From contig CM057230.1 in assembly GCA_029891385.1 (NCBI GenBank), positions 39,837,858 to 39,901,857 on the forward strand: a DNA stretch of 64,000 nt. The letters are read 5' to 3'. The number at the start of each line of letters is the position of its first letter. Position 1 is the first letter of the stretch. The position numbers and the translations under genes were made by a program. The notes under the pieces are model-generated. The model saw only the letters and a program-made list of their open reading frames with translations, made no database searches and was not told where the DNA came from. Origin of the DNA: Erythroxylum novogranatense. Lineage: Eukaryota > Streptophyta > Magnoliopsida > Malpighiales > Erythroxylaceae. This document shows, piece after piece, positions 26,105 to 38,700 of the stretch.

Positions 26105-27669
26105 ATGCAATTTACTTTCACAGCCCCATTTGATCTTGAGATTGAGAGAACGTTCCACAGAAGGAAGAAACAAAGGTTTGAAAATAAGAAGAAGGTGACA
26201 ATTGCTAGTAGTAGCAATACAATGGCAGAAGGAGTAGGACAAAGGTTTCGTGATTATGTCGAACCAGGAGTTCAAGAAAACACTTCGGGAATTCAAAATC
26301 CAACCGTGGAAGCAAATAATTTTGAGTTAAAACCATCTCTTATTTCTATAATTCAACAATCGTAGTTTGGAGGGTCACCTATCGAAGATCCAAATATGCA
26401 TTTAACAGTCTTCCTTGAAGTTTGTGACACTTTGAAAATGAATGGAGTCACTCCTGATGCCATTTGTCTTCGTCTTTTCTCATTCTTTTTAAAGGTAAGG
26501 CAAGAGCATGGCCTCATTCACTTCCAGCTGGATCTATTACTACATGAGATCAACTCTCTAGGACATTTTTAGCCAAGTAGTTTCCTCCAAACAAAACAAC
26601 GCATCTCATGAATCAAATCTCCACATTCACGTAGAAAGATGATGAGACACTATATGAAACGTGGGAGTGTTGTAAAGATTTACTTCGGTTGTGTCCATAC
26701 CATGGCTTACCATCTTGGATGATCCTTCATAATTTTTATAATGGATTACTCCAGTCAATGAGGACCTTAATTGATGCCGCAGCTGGTGTAGCCATTTTGA
26801 ATAAAACCTATGTTGATGCATACAATCTCATCGAAGAGATGGATCTCAATCATTACCAATGGTCCAACGAAAGAGGAACAACAAAACGCACTCCAGGTAA
26901 GTATGATGTTGATGCACTTACGATAATTTCTACTAAAGTTGATGCCATGACTCACAGGTTAGATCATTTGAATGTTAATTATGTGAATGCTAGTAGTTCT
27001 GCTTCTACATGCGAAATCTGTGGTTCTGTTGATTATATATCTGTTAATTGTCAAGTTGGTAGTCTTTTTGCCCAAGATCAATGTAATGATCAAGTTCATG
27101 CCATTAACAATCTTAACCAAAGACCTCAATTTGACCCACACTCAAACACTTACAACCCAGGTTGGAGGAACAATCTAAAATTCTCCTGGAGGAATAATCA
27201 AAATCCCCCATTTCAACCAAATGTTAGGCCACCTCCTGGATTTCAAAGACCTTCCAATCCATTAGGACCTCCAAAATCAAACCTGAAAAGTATGATGGAA
27301 TCTATGTTACTAGCCCAAAGTCAACAAGATAAAACTATCAAGCAATTAACCTCTAAGGTAGATTTATTAGCTGCTCATAATAAGTTGTTTGACAAACAAA
27401 TAACAAATCAGGCTAGTTCATCATCCACACCACCAGGTAAATTACCTAGTCAGTCTGAAACCAATCCTTGGGAGCATTGTAAAGCTGTGACATTGAGAAC
27501 CGAAAAACAATTTTCAGGACCTTATGATCCTAGGAATGAGGTTGCAAAGGAGATAATAGTTGAAACTTAGGATAGGGAAAGAAGGATAGAAGTTGAGAAG
27601 GATAATGAAAGTGAGGATGTTGATCCTTCTGAGGAACCAGAACAACCACCTCCAAAACCATACACTCCA
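26105..27669 (+). pseudogene. Athila-type gag, broken
   Basis: The gag start is probably 26105 or 26222. The frame stops at 26363, just before FGGSPIEDPNMHLTVFLEVC, the conserved gag core. Further stops and a shift follow before the long open piece 26689-27570 (293 codons). That piece has RCPYHGLPSW-type sequence (here LCPYHGLPSW), FYNGLLQSMRTLIDAAAG, one CxxC-type zinc-binding remnant (CEICGSVDYISVNC) and the C-terminal block EHCKAVTLRT. Gag would form the particle core. It leads straight into the protease region. Confidence 0.85.
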
Positions 27670-28564
27670 TGAATTCCCTTTCCTCATAGAATGGCCAAGG
27701 CCAAGTTAGATGCTCAGTTTGGGAAATTCTTAGAAGTTCTTAAAAAGTTGTACATTAACGTCCCTTTCACCGATGCACTTTCTCGAATGCCTTCTTATGC
27801 TAAGTTTTTTAAAAAAAGTTTGTCAAATAAAAGAAAGTTAGAAGAGCATGAAACTGTTGCCTTGACTGTTGAATGTAGTGCTGCCATTTAAAACAAACTT
27901 CCTCCTAAACTCAAAGATGCTGGTAGTTTTTCAATTCCTTGCCAAATTGGTAACGTTACAATTGAACGTGCTTTGTGTGATTTAGGGTCAAGTGTGAGTT
28001 TAATGCCATTATATTTGTGTAGAAAGCTTGATTTAGGATAATTGACACCCACTATTATTGCCTTGTAATTAGCAGATCGATCTGTTAAATATTCTGTTGG
28101 TGTATTGGAGGATGTGCCTATTAAAGTAGATAATTTATATGTGCCTGTTGATTTTGTTATTTTGGAAATGGAAGAAGACACTCGCATTCTAATCATACTT
28201 GGGAGGCCATTTTTGGCTAACGCAGGATGTCAAATAAATGTGAAAAATGGAAATTATCTTTTAAGATTGGTGAGGATTGTGTTCAGTTTGATCTTTCAAA
28301 AGCTACTAAATTTCTGAGCTTGTCTGATAATTGTTTTAGAATTGATATCATTGATTCTATTGTAAATACCCATTTGTCTAACCAACATTCAGATGATTTT
28401 CTTGAGCATTGTTTAATTACTATTGGAACACCAAGTGATGAGATTCCAGATGTGGCCACGATTGCTAAAGCTTTAGTAAATCTTCCTACAACTTACAAGG
28501 TTAAAAGGGAGCAATTTGAAGTTCTAGAAATGGATCAACAAACTGAAGTGAAAGCACCTGAGTA
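27670..28564 (+). pseudogene. Athila-type aspartic protease, broken
   Basis: 27691-27891 reads MAKAKLDAQFGKFLEVLKKL, the usual lead-in to this protease. After a stop, IERALCDLGSSVSLMPL carries the active-site region as DLGSS. The block ILGRPFLANAGCQI follows in 28105-28317. A frameshift near 28230 moves the rest into 28227-28565. Stops and shifts make it inactive. Confidence 0.8.
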
Positions 28565-29500
28565 AGAACTCAAACCTCTTCCTTCTAATCTAAGGTATGA
28601 ATTTTTGGGCCCTGATCCTACATATCCTGTGGGTGTGAATGCTAACTTAGATGTTATTGATACTGAAAAACTTGTTAGCGTTTTAAGGAAGCATAGAAAG
28701 GCCATAGGATATTATTTAGATGATCTTAAAGGAATTCATCCTTTTGTGTGCATGCATCGAATCTTAATGGAGGACGATCATAAGCCAACTATTGAACAAC
28801 AAAGGAGATTAAATCCTAGTATGCAAGAAGTGGTCGAAAAGGAAAATTTGAAATTGCTTAAGACTGGCATAATTTATCCTATTTCGGATAGTAAGTGGGT
28901 TAGTTCAGTTCATGTAGTTCCTAAAAAAGGAGGGATGACAGTAGTGAAAAATGAAAAGAATGAACTCATTCTAACTAGGACTATCACCAGGTGGAGAATG
29001 TGTATCGATTACCGTAAGTTGAATTCTGCAACTAGGAAAGATCATTTTCCCCTTCCCTTATTGACCAGATGTTAGAACCACTTGTCAGGAATTCTTATTT
29101 TTGTTATCTTGATGGGTATTCGGGTTTCTTCCAGATCCCCATTCATCCACAAGATTAAGGCAAAACCACCTTTACATGCCCATATGGTACTTTTGCCTAT
29201 AGGAAAATGCCTTTTAGTCTTTGTAATGCCCCTGCCACTTTCCAATGTTGTATGATGGCCATATTTTCTGATTTCATTGAAAATATAATGAAAGTGTTTA
29301 TGGATGATTTCTCTGTTTATGGCTTATCATTTGATGATTGTTTGAAAAATTGTCAAAGGTATTGAAGTTGACAGAGCAAAAGTGGAAGTAATTGAAAAAT
29401 TGCCTCCACCTACTTTCGTCAAAGGTGTGAGAAGTTTTCTTGGACATGTTGGTTTTTACTGACGATTCATTAAAGATTTCTCTAAAATAGCAAAATCTCT
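28565..29500 (+). pseudogene. Athila-type reverse transcriptase with internal deletion
   Basis: 28605-29075 holds the N-terminal RT with SSVHVVPKKGG and RMCIDYRKLNSATRKDHFPL. A frameshift at about 29068 is followed by FCYLDGYSGFFQIPIHP, the catalytic block VFMDDFSVYG at about 29300, and then an abrupt junction near 29357. There LKNCQR jumps to VDRAKVEVIEKLPPP, so the thumb-proximal segment of the family is missing. Stops occur at about 29155 and 29459. Confidence 0.8.
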
Positions 29501-29503
29501 AAC

Positions 29504-30058
29504 ATGTTTACTTGTCAAGGAGAATTTAATGAGGATTGTTTGAGTGCTTATTACAAGTTGAAAGATGCTTTAGTTTCAACTCCAATTATGCAAGCACCTA
29601 ATTGGAATCTTCCATTTGAAGTGATGTGCGATGCAAGTGATCACGCTTTGGGAGTTGTTTTAGGACAAAGAAAAGAAAACAAACCTTATACAATTTACTA
29701 CGCTAGTCATACTCTGGATGAGGCTCAAATCAACTATGCCACCACAGAAAAAGAATTTTTAGCTATTATCTTTGCTTTTGAAAAGTTTAGATCTTACCCA
29801 ATTAATTCTAAAGTTGTTGTCTTTACAGATTACGCAACTATTTGGCATCTATTAAAGAAGAAGGACTCCAAGCCACGTCTTATCCGATGGGTTTTATTAT
29901 TGCAAGAATTTGACATAGAAATTAAGGATAAAGTTGGTACTGAGAATGTGATAGTTGATCATCTGCCTAGAATTTCTGTTTCCTGTGGAAATTGTCCGAT
30001 TGATGATTTTATTCTAGGAGAACAACTATTGGCTATATCATCTCTTGTAACACCCTGA
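29504..30058 (+). pseudogene. Athila-type RNase H, open but in a dead element
   Basis: This is the best preserved piece, 184 codons without a stop. It contains [18 protein letters not shown] (first catalytic Asp), [19 protein letters not shown] (Glu) and [13 protein letters not shown] (Asp), and ends in DHLPRI. RNase H removes the RNA strand during reverse transcription. It stops at 30056 where the link to integrase begins. Confidence 0.85.
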
Positions 30059-30373
30059 TATGCAGATCTAATTAATTACATTGTTTATGGACTATTCCCA
30101 CTAGAGATCACTCATCAGCAGAAGAAGAAACTCATTTTTGATGCCAAATATTATGTGTGGGAAGAACCATTACTTTATAAATATTGTGGAGATGGTATTT
30201 TTTGACGATGCTTTCCTGAAGATGAGTTCCAGAGTGTTCTTTATCATTGTCATTCGACAGTTTACAGTGGTCATTTCGGTTCAGATAAGACAGCTGCCAA
30301 GGTTCTGCAAGCAGGATTTTTCTGGCCTACTTTGTTTCGTGATGTAAGGGAAAATGTAGCTACATGTGATAAC
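30059..30373 (+). pseudogene. Athila-type integrase, N-terminal part, cut by element A
   Basis: The HHCC zinc-binding domain is visible as HCHSTVYSGHFGSDKTAAKV and FFWPTLFRD. The frame breaks near 30205. Element A entered inside the CDNCQ motif, so the last zinc ligand lies beyond it at 34386. The duplicated ATAAC is at 30369-30373. Confidence 0.85.
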
Positions 30374-33300
30374 TGTAACACCCCACTCCCACAAGACCCG
30401 AATGACATCGATGGTGATATCCGAGTCCGTGCCCCGCGAGGGTGGTGTGCTACATCCCTCAGTCAAAACTCATTATAAATTTCTTTTTTTTAACACACAT
30501 ACATACACATCACATGTTATGCGGAAAACAATTTATATAAACAATTCACTGGCCTCATCAGTAATACAAAAATTCAGAAAATAAAAATACAATAATGCAG
30601 ACGCAAACTGATCCCGACCTCTTCTCTACTTCAATAACCAACAGATGTCATACGCCCGTTGCCTAACGGGGTATTCTTCTGAGTCCTGAAAAATAATTGC
30701 AAATTTTGGGTGAGTTTTGCGAACTCAGTGAGAAACCATCATCGATGGTTCACCCAACTCATGCATATACACAATACACATCATATCATATATATTAACA
30801 CATTCATATAATCACATGCATTCAATTTCACATTTATAAGGCGTTTCGCCTTTAACACAATTCATGTTCAATTGTTTGTATATACAATGCACATATGACA
30901 CTTTTCATTTTCATTTCGTTGTTGTGACTGCATGCGCTGGCTGCCCCGAAGGCGGGCACATTACGTTGAACAGTGGTTTCAAACATTGGGCTTAAAGCCC
31001 TAATACATTGAGCCTGAGGCTCTGAATACGTTGGACCTGAGGTCCTGTGCGTTGAGCTTAAAGCTCTCATATACGTTGGGCGTGATATGCCCTGATACGG
31101 TGGCTGCTCCGGTCACAATCGCTTTATCTCGATCATACCAATATGCATGAATGCATATGTTCCAATTTCCATTTACATTTCATGTCATTTCTATTCCTTG
31201 GACCTTTGTGCGGTATGTCAATCATATCATTTTCAATTTATTGCATTGATGCATCATAATCATTTACACATAATAGCACTTCAATATCACATTTCCAATA
31301 TTTCGGACAACCATGGTCCGAAATCAATCAAAATCCAAATCAATCACATATCCATCCGTTATCTCCGCATGGCATCTATGCGTAAAATTAAACACATAAA
31401 GGCTGAGAAACCAACTAGGTTACTCACCTCTTACTTTCGAGCTATTGTCGGAAAGTCTTTGTCACGTCGGTCGATTGACGCTCCAGTTGTGCCTAAGCAT
31501 TAGAGAAGGTAACTATCACTAACGATTCAATCCGAATGACTTACTGATGCACATGTAGGTAAAAATATGCATGTTCATGAATTTCCGGTCCTAATCTCAT
31601 TTTTTTTCCCATCATAAAAATCCGTCTAAAAATTAGAAACCTATTGGCGCTGACGGTGCGCAATTTGGACCTCTATAGGTCCCCAATTAAACAAAACAGT
31701 GACTAAACAGACCTTTACCCGGACCCACGTCAATTTTTTGTCTAAAAATTCCCAATTTCTCACAAAATGAAATTCAATATGTCACAAATCCGATGCCTCA
31801 AGAATCAGGTCAATCGGACGTCGGACGGAAAAGAAATTGACAAAAGAAACCAAAATTCAAATTAAACAATTAATATCTATTTATACATAACCCTTATTCC
31901 CTTCTTTATTTTCCTGATTTCAAGCCAACTTTCAACACCAATAACTCATTGCACACAATTCAGAAAATTACCAACTATATCTCAATGGAAAGATCATGAA
32001 ACCCTCTACAATTCTCAAACAGACCATAAAAATCAATTTCACCCCTAAGGGTGTCAAAAATCCTATCAAATCTACTGCCTATTCAAAACCTATCAACACA
32101 GGGCAGTACATTGCAAATTCAATAACTCTCTGATTCTTTAGTCAACAATTACACAATAATTAAGGCAGTAAGATTACAATGTTATCAACAACTTTCATGA
32201 ACAACCCAAAATCAAATTCACTTGCTAACAAGGTCAAATAATTCCACAAAGAATCTGCCTACTGAAATCAACCAATCTGAACAGTAATTTTCCAAACAGT
32301 GATTCTCTTAGCACAAAAGTCACAAAATTCACTACCTTATATTCCTGAAAAGATAAGATCTCAAACTTCAATTTTCATGAAGAACTCAAACTCCAATTCG
32401 ATTTCTAACAATTTCAAAACTGTTATGGAAGCTACTATCATGATCAACCATTCACAACCTAGTTTAGGTTCAGTTTTTGAAAAATCACAACTCCCAACTC
32501 TGACCTCTAAAAATTACACACCATATATCATTTTCAAGATAATTTCTTCCTCTACAACTTTGTAGAAGATCACTCACACCAATTCAGTTCAAATAAATTG
32601 TTAAAATTGCTCCCAAACAGCAAGCTCACAAAATCAACACTTTGACTAGGTTTCTCCAAGAAGCATAAAACCAATCAATAGAAATCAGTTCATATCTCCT
32701 AATATACAACTCGAAAATAAGCAAGATCAGTGGAAATGGAAAGCTAATAATGTAGGCTTCAACTCTCATGAAGACCAGTTTCCCTAATTTCATCTCAATT
32801 AATTTAGAAAAATCAACAAAGTAATCAAGTCATATATGCAGGTACTGTTCACAGACCCTACAAACAGAAACTTTCCATGCAAAGATTCACCCTTCTAACA
32901 ATACAATTTAACATCACCTATTTCACACAAAGTTGAAGCCAACATCCCAAAATTTCAATTGAGCACAAACCTTACCTCATTTGCTCACCTACAAAATTAG
33001 TTATGCTCAAAACAGTACAGTAGGTCAAAAAAACAATTTCTAACTTTCATCTTCAACTTATACTCCCTATCATGCCAAGTCAAATTCTACTACCATAAGC
33101 ATCTCAATTGGACACAAAATCAATCCCTACATCATTCATACATTCACTTAGACTAATAGGCAAAATTTTGCAGCATTACACTCTTCATTTCTATGCAAGA
33201 TTAACCTTCAATATTCAATCAAAATCAAACTAAAACCATAATCATTCATACTACTTTATTAACCTTAACCTTATATCCACCAAGTCAAACTATAATTTTC

Positions 33301-34380
33301 ATCAATTTCATGCATCAATAATCATAATAAACACACCATAACTCCCATTAAATGCTTCTAACTACCATGTTATTTAACTCATAAATCAAATCATAATTAA
33401 AGCTTAACAACACAACTTACCTAATTCAGGCTTTTCCAAAGGAGTACTCTAACTCTTCTCCAATTACTTTACTTCTTCACTTATCATACACATGCACGAC
33501 ATCATCACTTGAACACTTAAGGAGGAAGAAAAGAAGAGCAAAAGAGCTAGGGAAAAAGAAAGAAATTTCGATGGAGAAGAAGAAGTTTATGGGTTTCGGG
33601 TGAAAGAAGCAAGCCAAGCATTAAATCAATCTTTTTTTTTCAATCCTTTATCCATAAAGTTGCCGACTTAATAGCTAGGAACAAGACAAAATGGTAGGAC
33701 ACTTGGCAATTGGAGGAAAAAGCCAAAATAAGGATAAGCCCAACTAATGACACTTGGCAATTAAAGGAATTAAACCCTAATGACATAAATTTGACCCATT
33801 CAATTCCAATGGCCTTAATTTCAATCCCAAAATAATGTACCTAATATTGTAGTGCCATTGGATAGAAATTTTTGCTACCGAAAATCAACCAGTTCGTCAC
33901 TTGGCGATTTTTCTCGGTCCGAGAATTTTCAGGAATTTCCCCGAATTATTTTTTTTAAAATTGCCGAAATTGTCCAAAATTGTAAAACATATAACAGTCC
34001 ACTCCCAATAATTTTTCAAACACGAAAATCACATTTTTCATAACAAAAACACATTTAGGCCATTTACCGATGATTTTGGCAGTCCGGGAATTTTCTCCGG
34101 ACAATTCCAGAAAAATTTCTAAAACTTCCTTAAAATGGAAAACGCACTCTGGATCAGTCAAAATAATTTATTTTACACACAGTAACCACGTTAATCACAA
34201 TAAAATGCCGTTTAGGCCCAATTACCGGGAATGTCATGAATGCATGACCAGTAATTTCATGTGCACAAATTCACTGATCACCAGTACCAGTATGCATGGA
34301 CACTACTCATACATCCCAATTAATATCATCTTATGCCAATTTTACTATTTTACCCTTCTAGTAGGGGGTGGGATGTTACA
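30374..34380 (-). mobile_element. Element A: solo LTR of a long-LTR gypsy family, 4007 bp
   Basis: It starts TGTAACACCCC and ends GGGATGTTACA. It is flanked by ATAAC on both sides (30369-30373, 34381-34385), and excision restores the integrase reading through CDNCQ. No PBS, polypurine tract or pol motif was seen, so a solo LTR is the simplest reading. It matches element B in the opposite orientation (shared text at 30393-30420 and 31995-32075) and element C in the same orientation. The sense strand, inferred from alignment to B, is minus. It holds a hairpin array at 30988-31092. Confidence 0.85.
30960..31130. repeat. Mini-hairpin array in element A
   Basis: Five consecutive units of about 21-24 bp each carry a short palindrome after an ACRTTG-like lead: GGGCTTAAAGCCC (30988), GAGCCTGAGGCTC (31010), GGACCTGAGGTCC (31033), GAGCTTAAAGCTC (31054) and GGGCGTGATATGCCC (31078). 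Stem bases differ between units but stay complementary. Confidence 0.85.
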
Positions 34381-35357
34381 ATAACTGCCAGCGGATGGGC
34401 AAGATATCCAAGAGAGCTGAGATGACCCAAACTAGAATATTGGAGGTTGAATTGTTTGATGTTTGGGGAATTAACTTTATGGGTCCGTTTCCTAAATCCC
34501 ATAACAATCTCTACATTTTAGTAGCAGTGGATTATGTTTCAAAATGGGTAGAGGTAGTTGCGACTTCCATGAATGATGCTAAGGTTGTAATCAAGTTCTT
34601 AAAGAAACATATATTCGCTCATTTCAGAATTCCAAAAGCCTTTTTGAGTGATAATGGTACCCACTTTTGTAATAAGCCCCTCGAGAATCTTTTATGAAAT
34701 TATGGTGTCTTTCATAAGGTTGTTACGTCTTATCACCCTCAAATAAGTGAACAGGTTGAAGTTTCGAATCTAGAAATCAAGGGTATTTTAGAAAAAACGA
34801 TTGATAAGTCAAGGCAGGACTGGTCTTTAAAACTTGACGATGTTCTTTGGGCTTATCGTACAATTTTTAAAACACCCTTAGGTACCACACCATATATAAT
34901 TGTCTTCAGAAAAGCATGCCATTTACCAGTGGAGTTAGAACATAAAGCCTATTGGGTTGTTAAAACTTTAAACTTCGACATGAGATCTACTGGTGAAAAG
35001 AGAGCAATGCGATTGAATGAGTTGGATATTTTAAGATTGGAAGCTTATGAGAGTTCTTGCCTTTACAAGGAAAAGACCAAGCTGTGGCATGACAAACATA
35101 TTACCAAAAACCGGTTTGAAGAAGGTGATTTAGTTTTGTTATTTAACCCTCGACTTCGTATTTTTCCAGGTTAACTAAAGTCTCGATGGTCTGGTCCATT
35201 TCGAGTTTTACAAGTATTTCCACATAGCGCGGTCAATGTTTGGAGTGAAGTTTCCGGAGCTTTCAAGGTCAATGGATAGTGCCTGAAACCTTATTTTGCA
35301 GGACATCCATTAGATGCCACAACAACTCTGACACTTTTTGAACCACAACAATGCTGA
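34381..35357 (+). pseudogene. Athila-type integrase, core and C-terminal part
   Basis: Resuming after element A with [16 protein letters not shown], the core shows [13 protein letters not shown] (first Asp), [11 protein letters not shown] (second Asp) and, after a stop at 34695, [16 protein letters not shown] (Glu region). The C-terminal part [19 protein letters not shown] is typical of Athila. Stops also occur at 35172 and 35277. The tail ends at 35355-35357. Confidence 0.85.
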
Positions 35358-35478
35358 TATACTTTATTGGTTTGTTCACACCATTTAATGAGCTTTGTTT
35401 ATAAACATTTTTTTATTTTTTTTCTCCTTAAGTTCATAGGTTATTCGAGGCCTTTTATAAAAAATAAAAGGTTTAGCG

Positions 35479-35735
35479 ACTTACACGGTTTGACCGTGTA
35501 AAATCACACAGATCGTGGGACTTTCAAACTGACATTCGTTTTTCACCCAAAACTTACACAGTCTACCCATGTAAAATCACACGACCCGTGCACCGTCGAG
35601 TATGAAACTCGATTTTCACTCGAAGCTTACCTGATATAACTGTGTAAAATTACATGGATCATGTGACTCGCCTCACTTCCTACCCAAAACTTACACGGTC
35701 TACCCGTGTAAAATCACATGGCCCGTGTGACTCTA
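35479..35735 (+). repeat. Tandem ACACGG hairpin repeat in the Athila 3' region
   Basis: Four diverged units start at about 35479, 35552, 35625 and 35689 (spacing 64-73 bp). Each has the pattern CTTACACGG-N-CCGTGTAAAATCACA followed by a second CACGG/CCGTG pair. The same motif appears twice in each LTR (24994-25104 and about 52005-52118). Confidence 0.8.
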
Positions 35736-35743
35736 TTCACCTT

Positions 35744-38700
35744 TGTTGGGCCCGAAATTATTTATTTATTTATTTATGGATTTGTTTAATTATTCGCTTA
35801 CTTTAATTATTTTTTTAATTATTATTTTGCCTTAATTGATTTAATTATGTGTTTATATAGATATATATTTTTTAATTGAGTCTTGGATTTAGCATGTGTG
35901 ATTGGGAATTAAAATGAAGGCTTGGACTTAATGTTGGAAAGTATGGGCTTTAGGAATAAATGGAATAGGGATGAGTGGATTAGGGTAGAGTGGGCTTGCG
36001 AGGAGGAGGAGAGCCCAAAAGCTTTGAAAGTTAGAGGAGAGCTCCAAAACTATGTAGTTTTGGGGAGGAAGGATTTAAGTGAGAATAAAAGAGTTAAGTT
36101 GGAATGAAGAGTAGCAAGTTGTCGTAGAAGGCTAAAAAGAAAAGAAGAGAAGAGTAAAATCGTGAGCCAAAGGAGAAGGAGGCTTTCGGCCAAAAGGGAG
36201 AGAGTCGTAGGGAGGAAGAAAGAAGAAGAAAAAGAAGAGAATCTACTTACTAGAGGTAAGTCCCATCTTTGTTTATGATAGGTTTGAAAATGGGAGGAAA
36301 TGGAAGTTAGGGTTTGTGTAGGGTATGTAGGAAGATGGAAGAGAAGGTGAGATCTATGGGTTTTAGGGACTTTTAAGCTAAGATTATGGTTATTCTAGCT
36401 TAAATGTCCTATGGGTAGGTTAGGTTTAAAGTTTATTATCATCTTTGCTTGATTTATGAATATTATGATTTTCTTTTAAAATGTATTTATTGAATGAAGT
36501 ATGATTTAATTGAAGGAACTCAAGAAAATCCCACTCAAGACGAGGAGGAAGGGAAATCTTGAATTCGGATACCGACGATAGGTGGGTAACATTTTTATAG
36601 TTGTTGTGTAATGGGAAAATGCTCTATGTGTGTTATCTTTGTTATATTGTGTGTATATTGAAAGTGTATTTCTATTGGTTTAAAAGAAAAGTACGAAACT
36701 ATGATGGGTTGATACAATGAAAGAAGCATAAAATGCTTTTTTTGTGTTTGAATATGTGAGCATAAATTGGTTGTGATTGGGCAAGAGAGAACCTATATCG
36801 GTAGACACGTGCATGTGGACACCCCTAGCCTTCTCCCGGCTGCCCACTTGTGGCCTACGAGATCCGAAAGTGGACTCGATGTGTTTACGGTAAACTTCGA
36901 TTTCCGTCGTGTTTACGATAAACTTCAGTTTATTCGTCGTGTTTGTGAAATTCTCGAGCCAAATGTGTGCATTCCATCATTTATTTGTGTTTATGATGCA
37001 TAATATGTGTTTTTAAATGCAAGAGGATTTCATGTTATGCCTTATGTGATGAGTTGAGTAAATTGTGATTTATGTGACAAAGTTGAGTATTTCAGCATAT
37101 TACGTAAATTGCTAATGCTTTGGATTATTAATGATGTGTTGTGTGGCTCATTGCCCGATGGCTATAAACTTGTTAGCCACTGAGCTGTGTTAGCTCACCC
37201 CAATCTCCCTCCTCAGGTGCAGTTTCAGGTTGAACTCGGAACCTTGCAAAAAGATTCGGGCATCACTTCAAGAAATTTAGCTACTTTTGTATTAAGTTAG
37301 TAACTAGCTTTTGGAATAGCTTTGTAAGCATATTGATCGTTGAGCATCTCATCTTTTGTATTTTGTACTTGATCTTGATGAATATGCCAATGTGTAACCA
37401 AAGCTATGCATGAATCTTTGTTATGATTTGAAATGAGATGAGAGCACTAGTACTCTCTTCATGTGAACTTGTTGAATTGCGGCCTGTGTATGGCCTTGAA
37501 ATAATTTGTATGAGTGTTATTAATTGTTGAGTTGCTGATGAGGTTGCCTAGAGAGAGCTCGCTGGAAATGTACCAAGGATTTGTGAGTTGTGGAAGTTTA
37601 TGCAAATTCTGGGTAGGTTGTGTTTTCTGCAATTTATGTGTTTTTATGGGTCAACTGGGATTATTGAGACTCCTTGTGAGTGATAGGTGAGCTGTAGAGC
37701 TCTCCCAGGAGGTTTTATGAGTTATTTTGATGTGTTGATTGGTAGGTGTGAGTCGTTGGAATTAAATGCGAGTCTTTGTCTAAATGGCTGATTGTTAGGC
37801 AGAGCTTTGAGTCCACTTTTGACCCTCTTGGAGTTGGAATATAGGTCGGTGATCTTCATGAGAGTTGTAGATAATTCTTTTACCTTTCCATAGACACTAA
37901 CTTTGCTAAATTTGGAATTTTGGGTCAAAAGTTATGGAGGTCGCAAGTTCTGGTACTGTTCAGGAAGAGCTAGTCGATCAGTCTTAGTGTAAAATTTTGA
38001 TTCCCTTAGAATCCGAGCTTTCCATAGACTCTTTCTTGAAAAATATAGATTTTTCTTTTAGCTTTCCAACGCTTCTAACCGTGTCTAATTTGAAGTTCGG
38101 AGTCAAAAATTATTAAGGTTAGAAGTTTGATAGGTCGGATCATTTGGCAGGTCGCTTCACACGTTGTTGCCCAGCGTCGGCCTTCGACATTGTGCCGAGC
38201 GCTGGTGTTTGGGGGTCGGTTTTGGCCGACCGACCCCTCTCCCTTCTTTTGGCCATAACTTTTTGTGTAGACCTCCGATTGAGCTGATTTTTGAAGCGAT
38301 GGATTTCTAAGAAATTTTTCTATCTTTCTACACTTGATTTACCAGTATTTCTTTTAATTTGAAAAAGGTGGTTTGAAACAAAGTGTGGAGGTCGGCTGAT
38401 CAAGTCCGAATATACTTTACTAATTTTGAGATATCTTAAGCTATAGAGCTCCAATTAAAGCGATTATTATTTTAAATTAAACTAGAGACATAAACTTACA
38501 AGTTTTATGAAGGAACCGATTGGCAATTAAGCCTTTAAGATTTTCAAATTCTGACCTGAAGTCGGTAGTGCTCAATTTTGGCTGTTTTCTTTGAAATAGC
38601 ATTTTAGCCATAACTTCTTCATTTCTAATCCAAATTGAGCGTTTTCGGTGGCGTTGGAACCGTTAGATCACAAGGAACAATTTTATTAAAAATCCAATCC

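Noticed and set aside
30960..31130. Short regular repeats as a CRISPR-like array
   Set aside because: Units are about 22 bp with no spacer structure, in a plant LTR. They are tandem palindromes.
30374..34380. Element A as a DNA transposon because of its long inverted ends
   Set aside because: The 5-bp target duplication, TG...CA termini and 4-kb LTR-like text fit a solo LTR better. No transposase was seen.
35922..36107. Conserved 61-codon ORF also found at 43402-43587
   Set aside because: Both copies lie at the same place in the two LTRs of one young element, so identity reflects LTR duplication, not selection on a protein.
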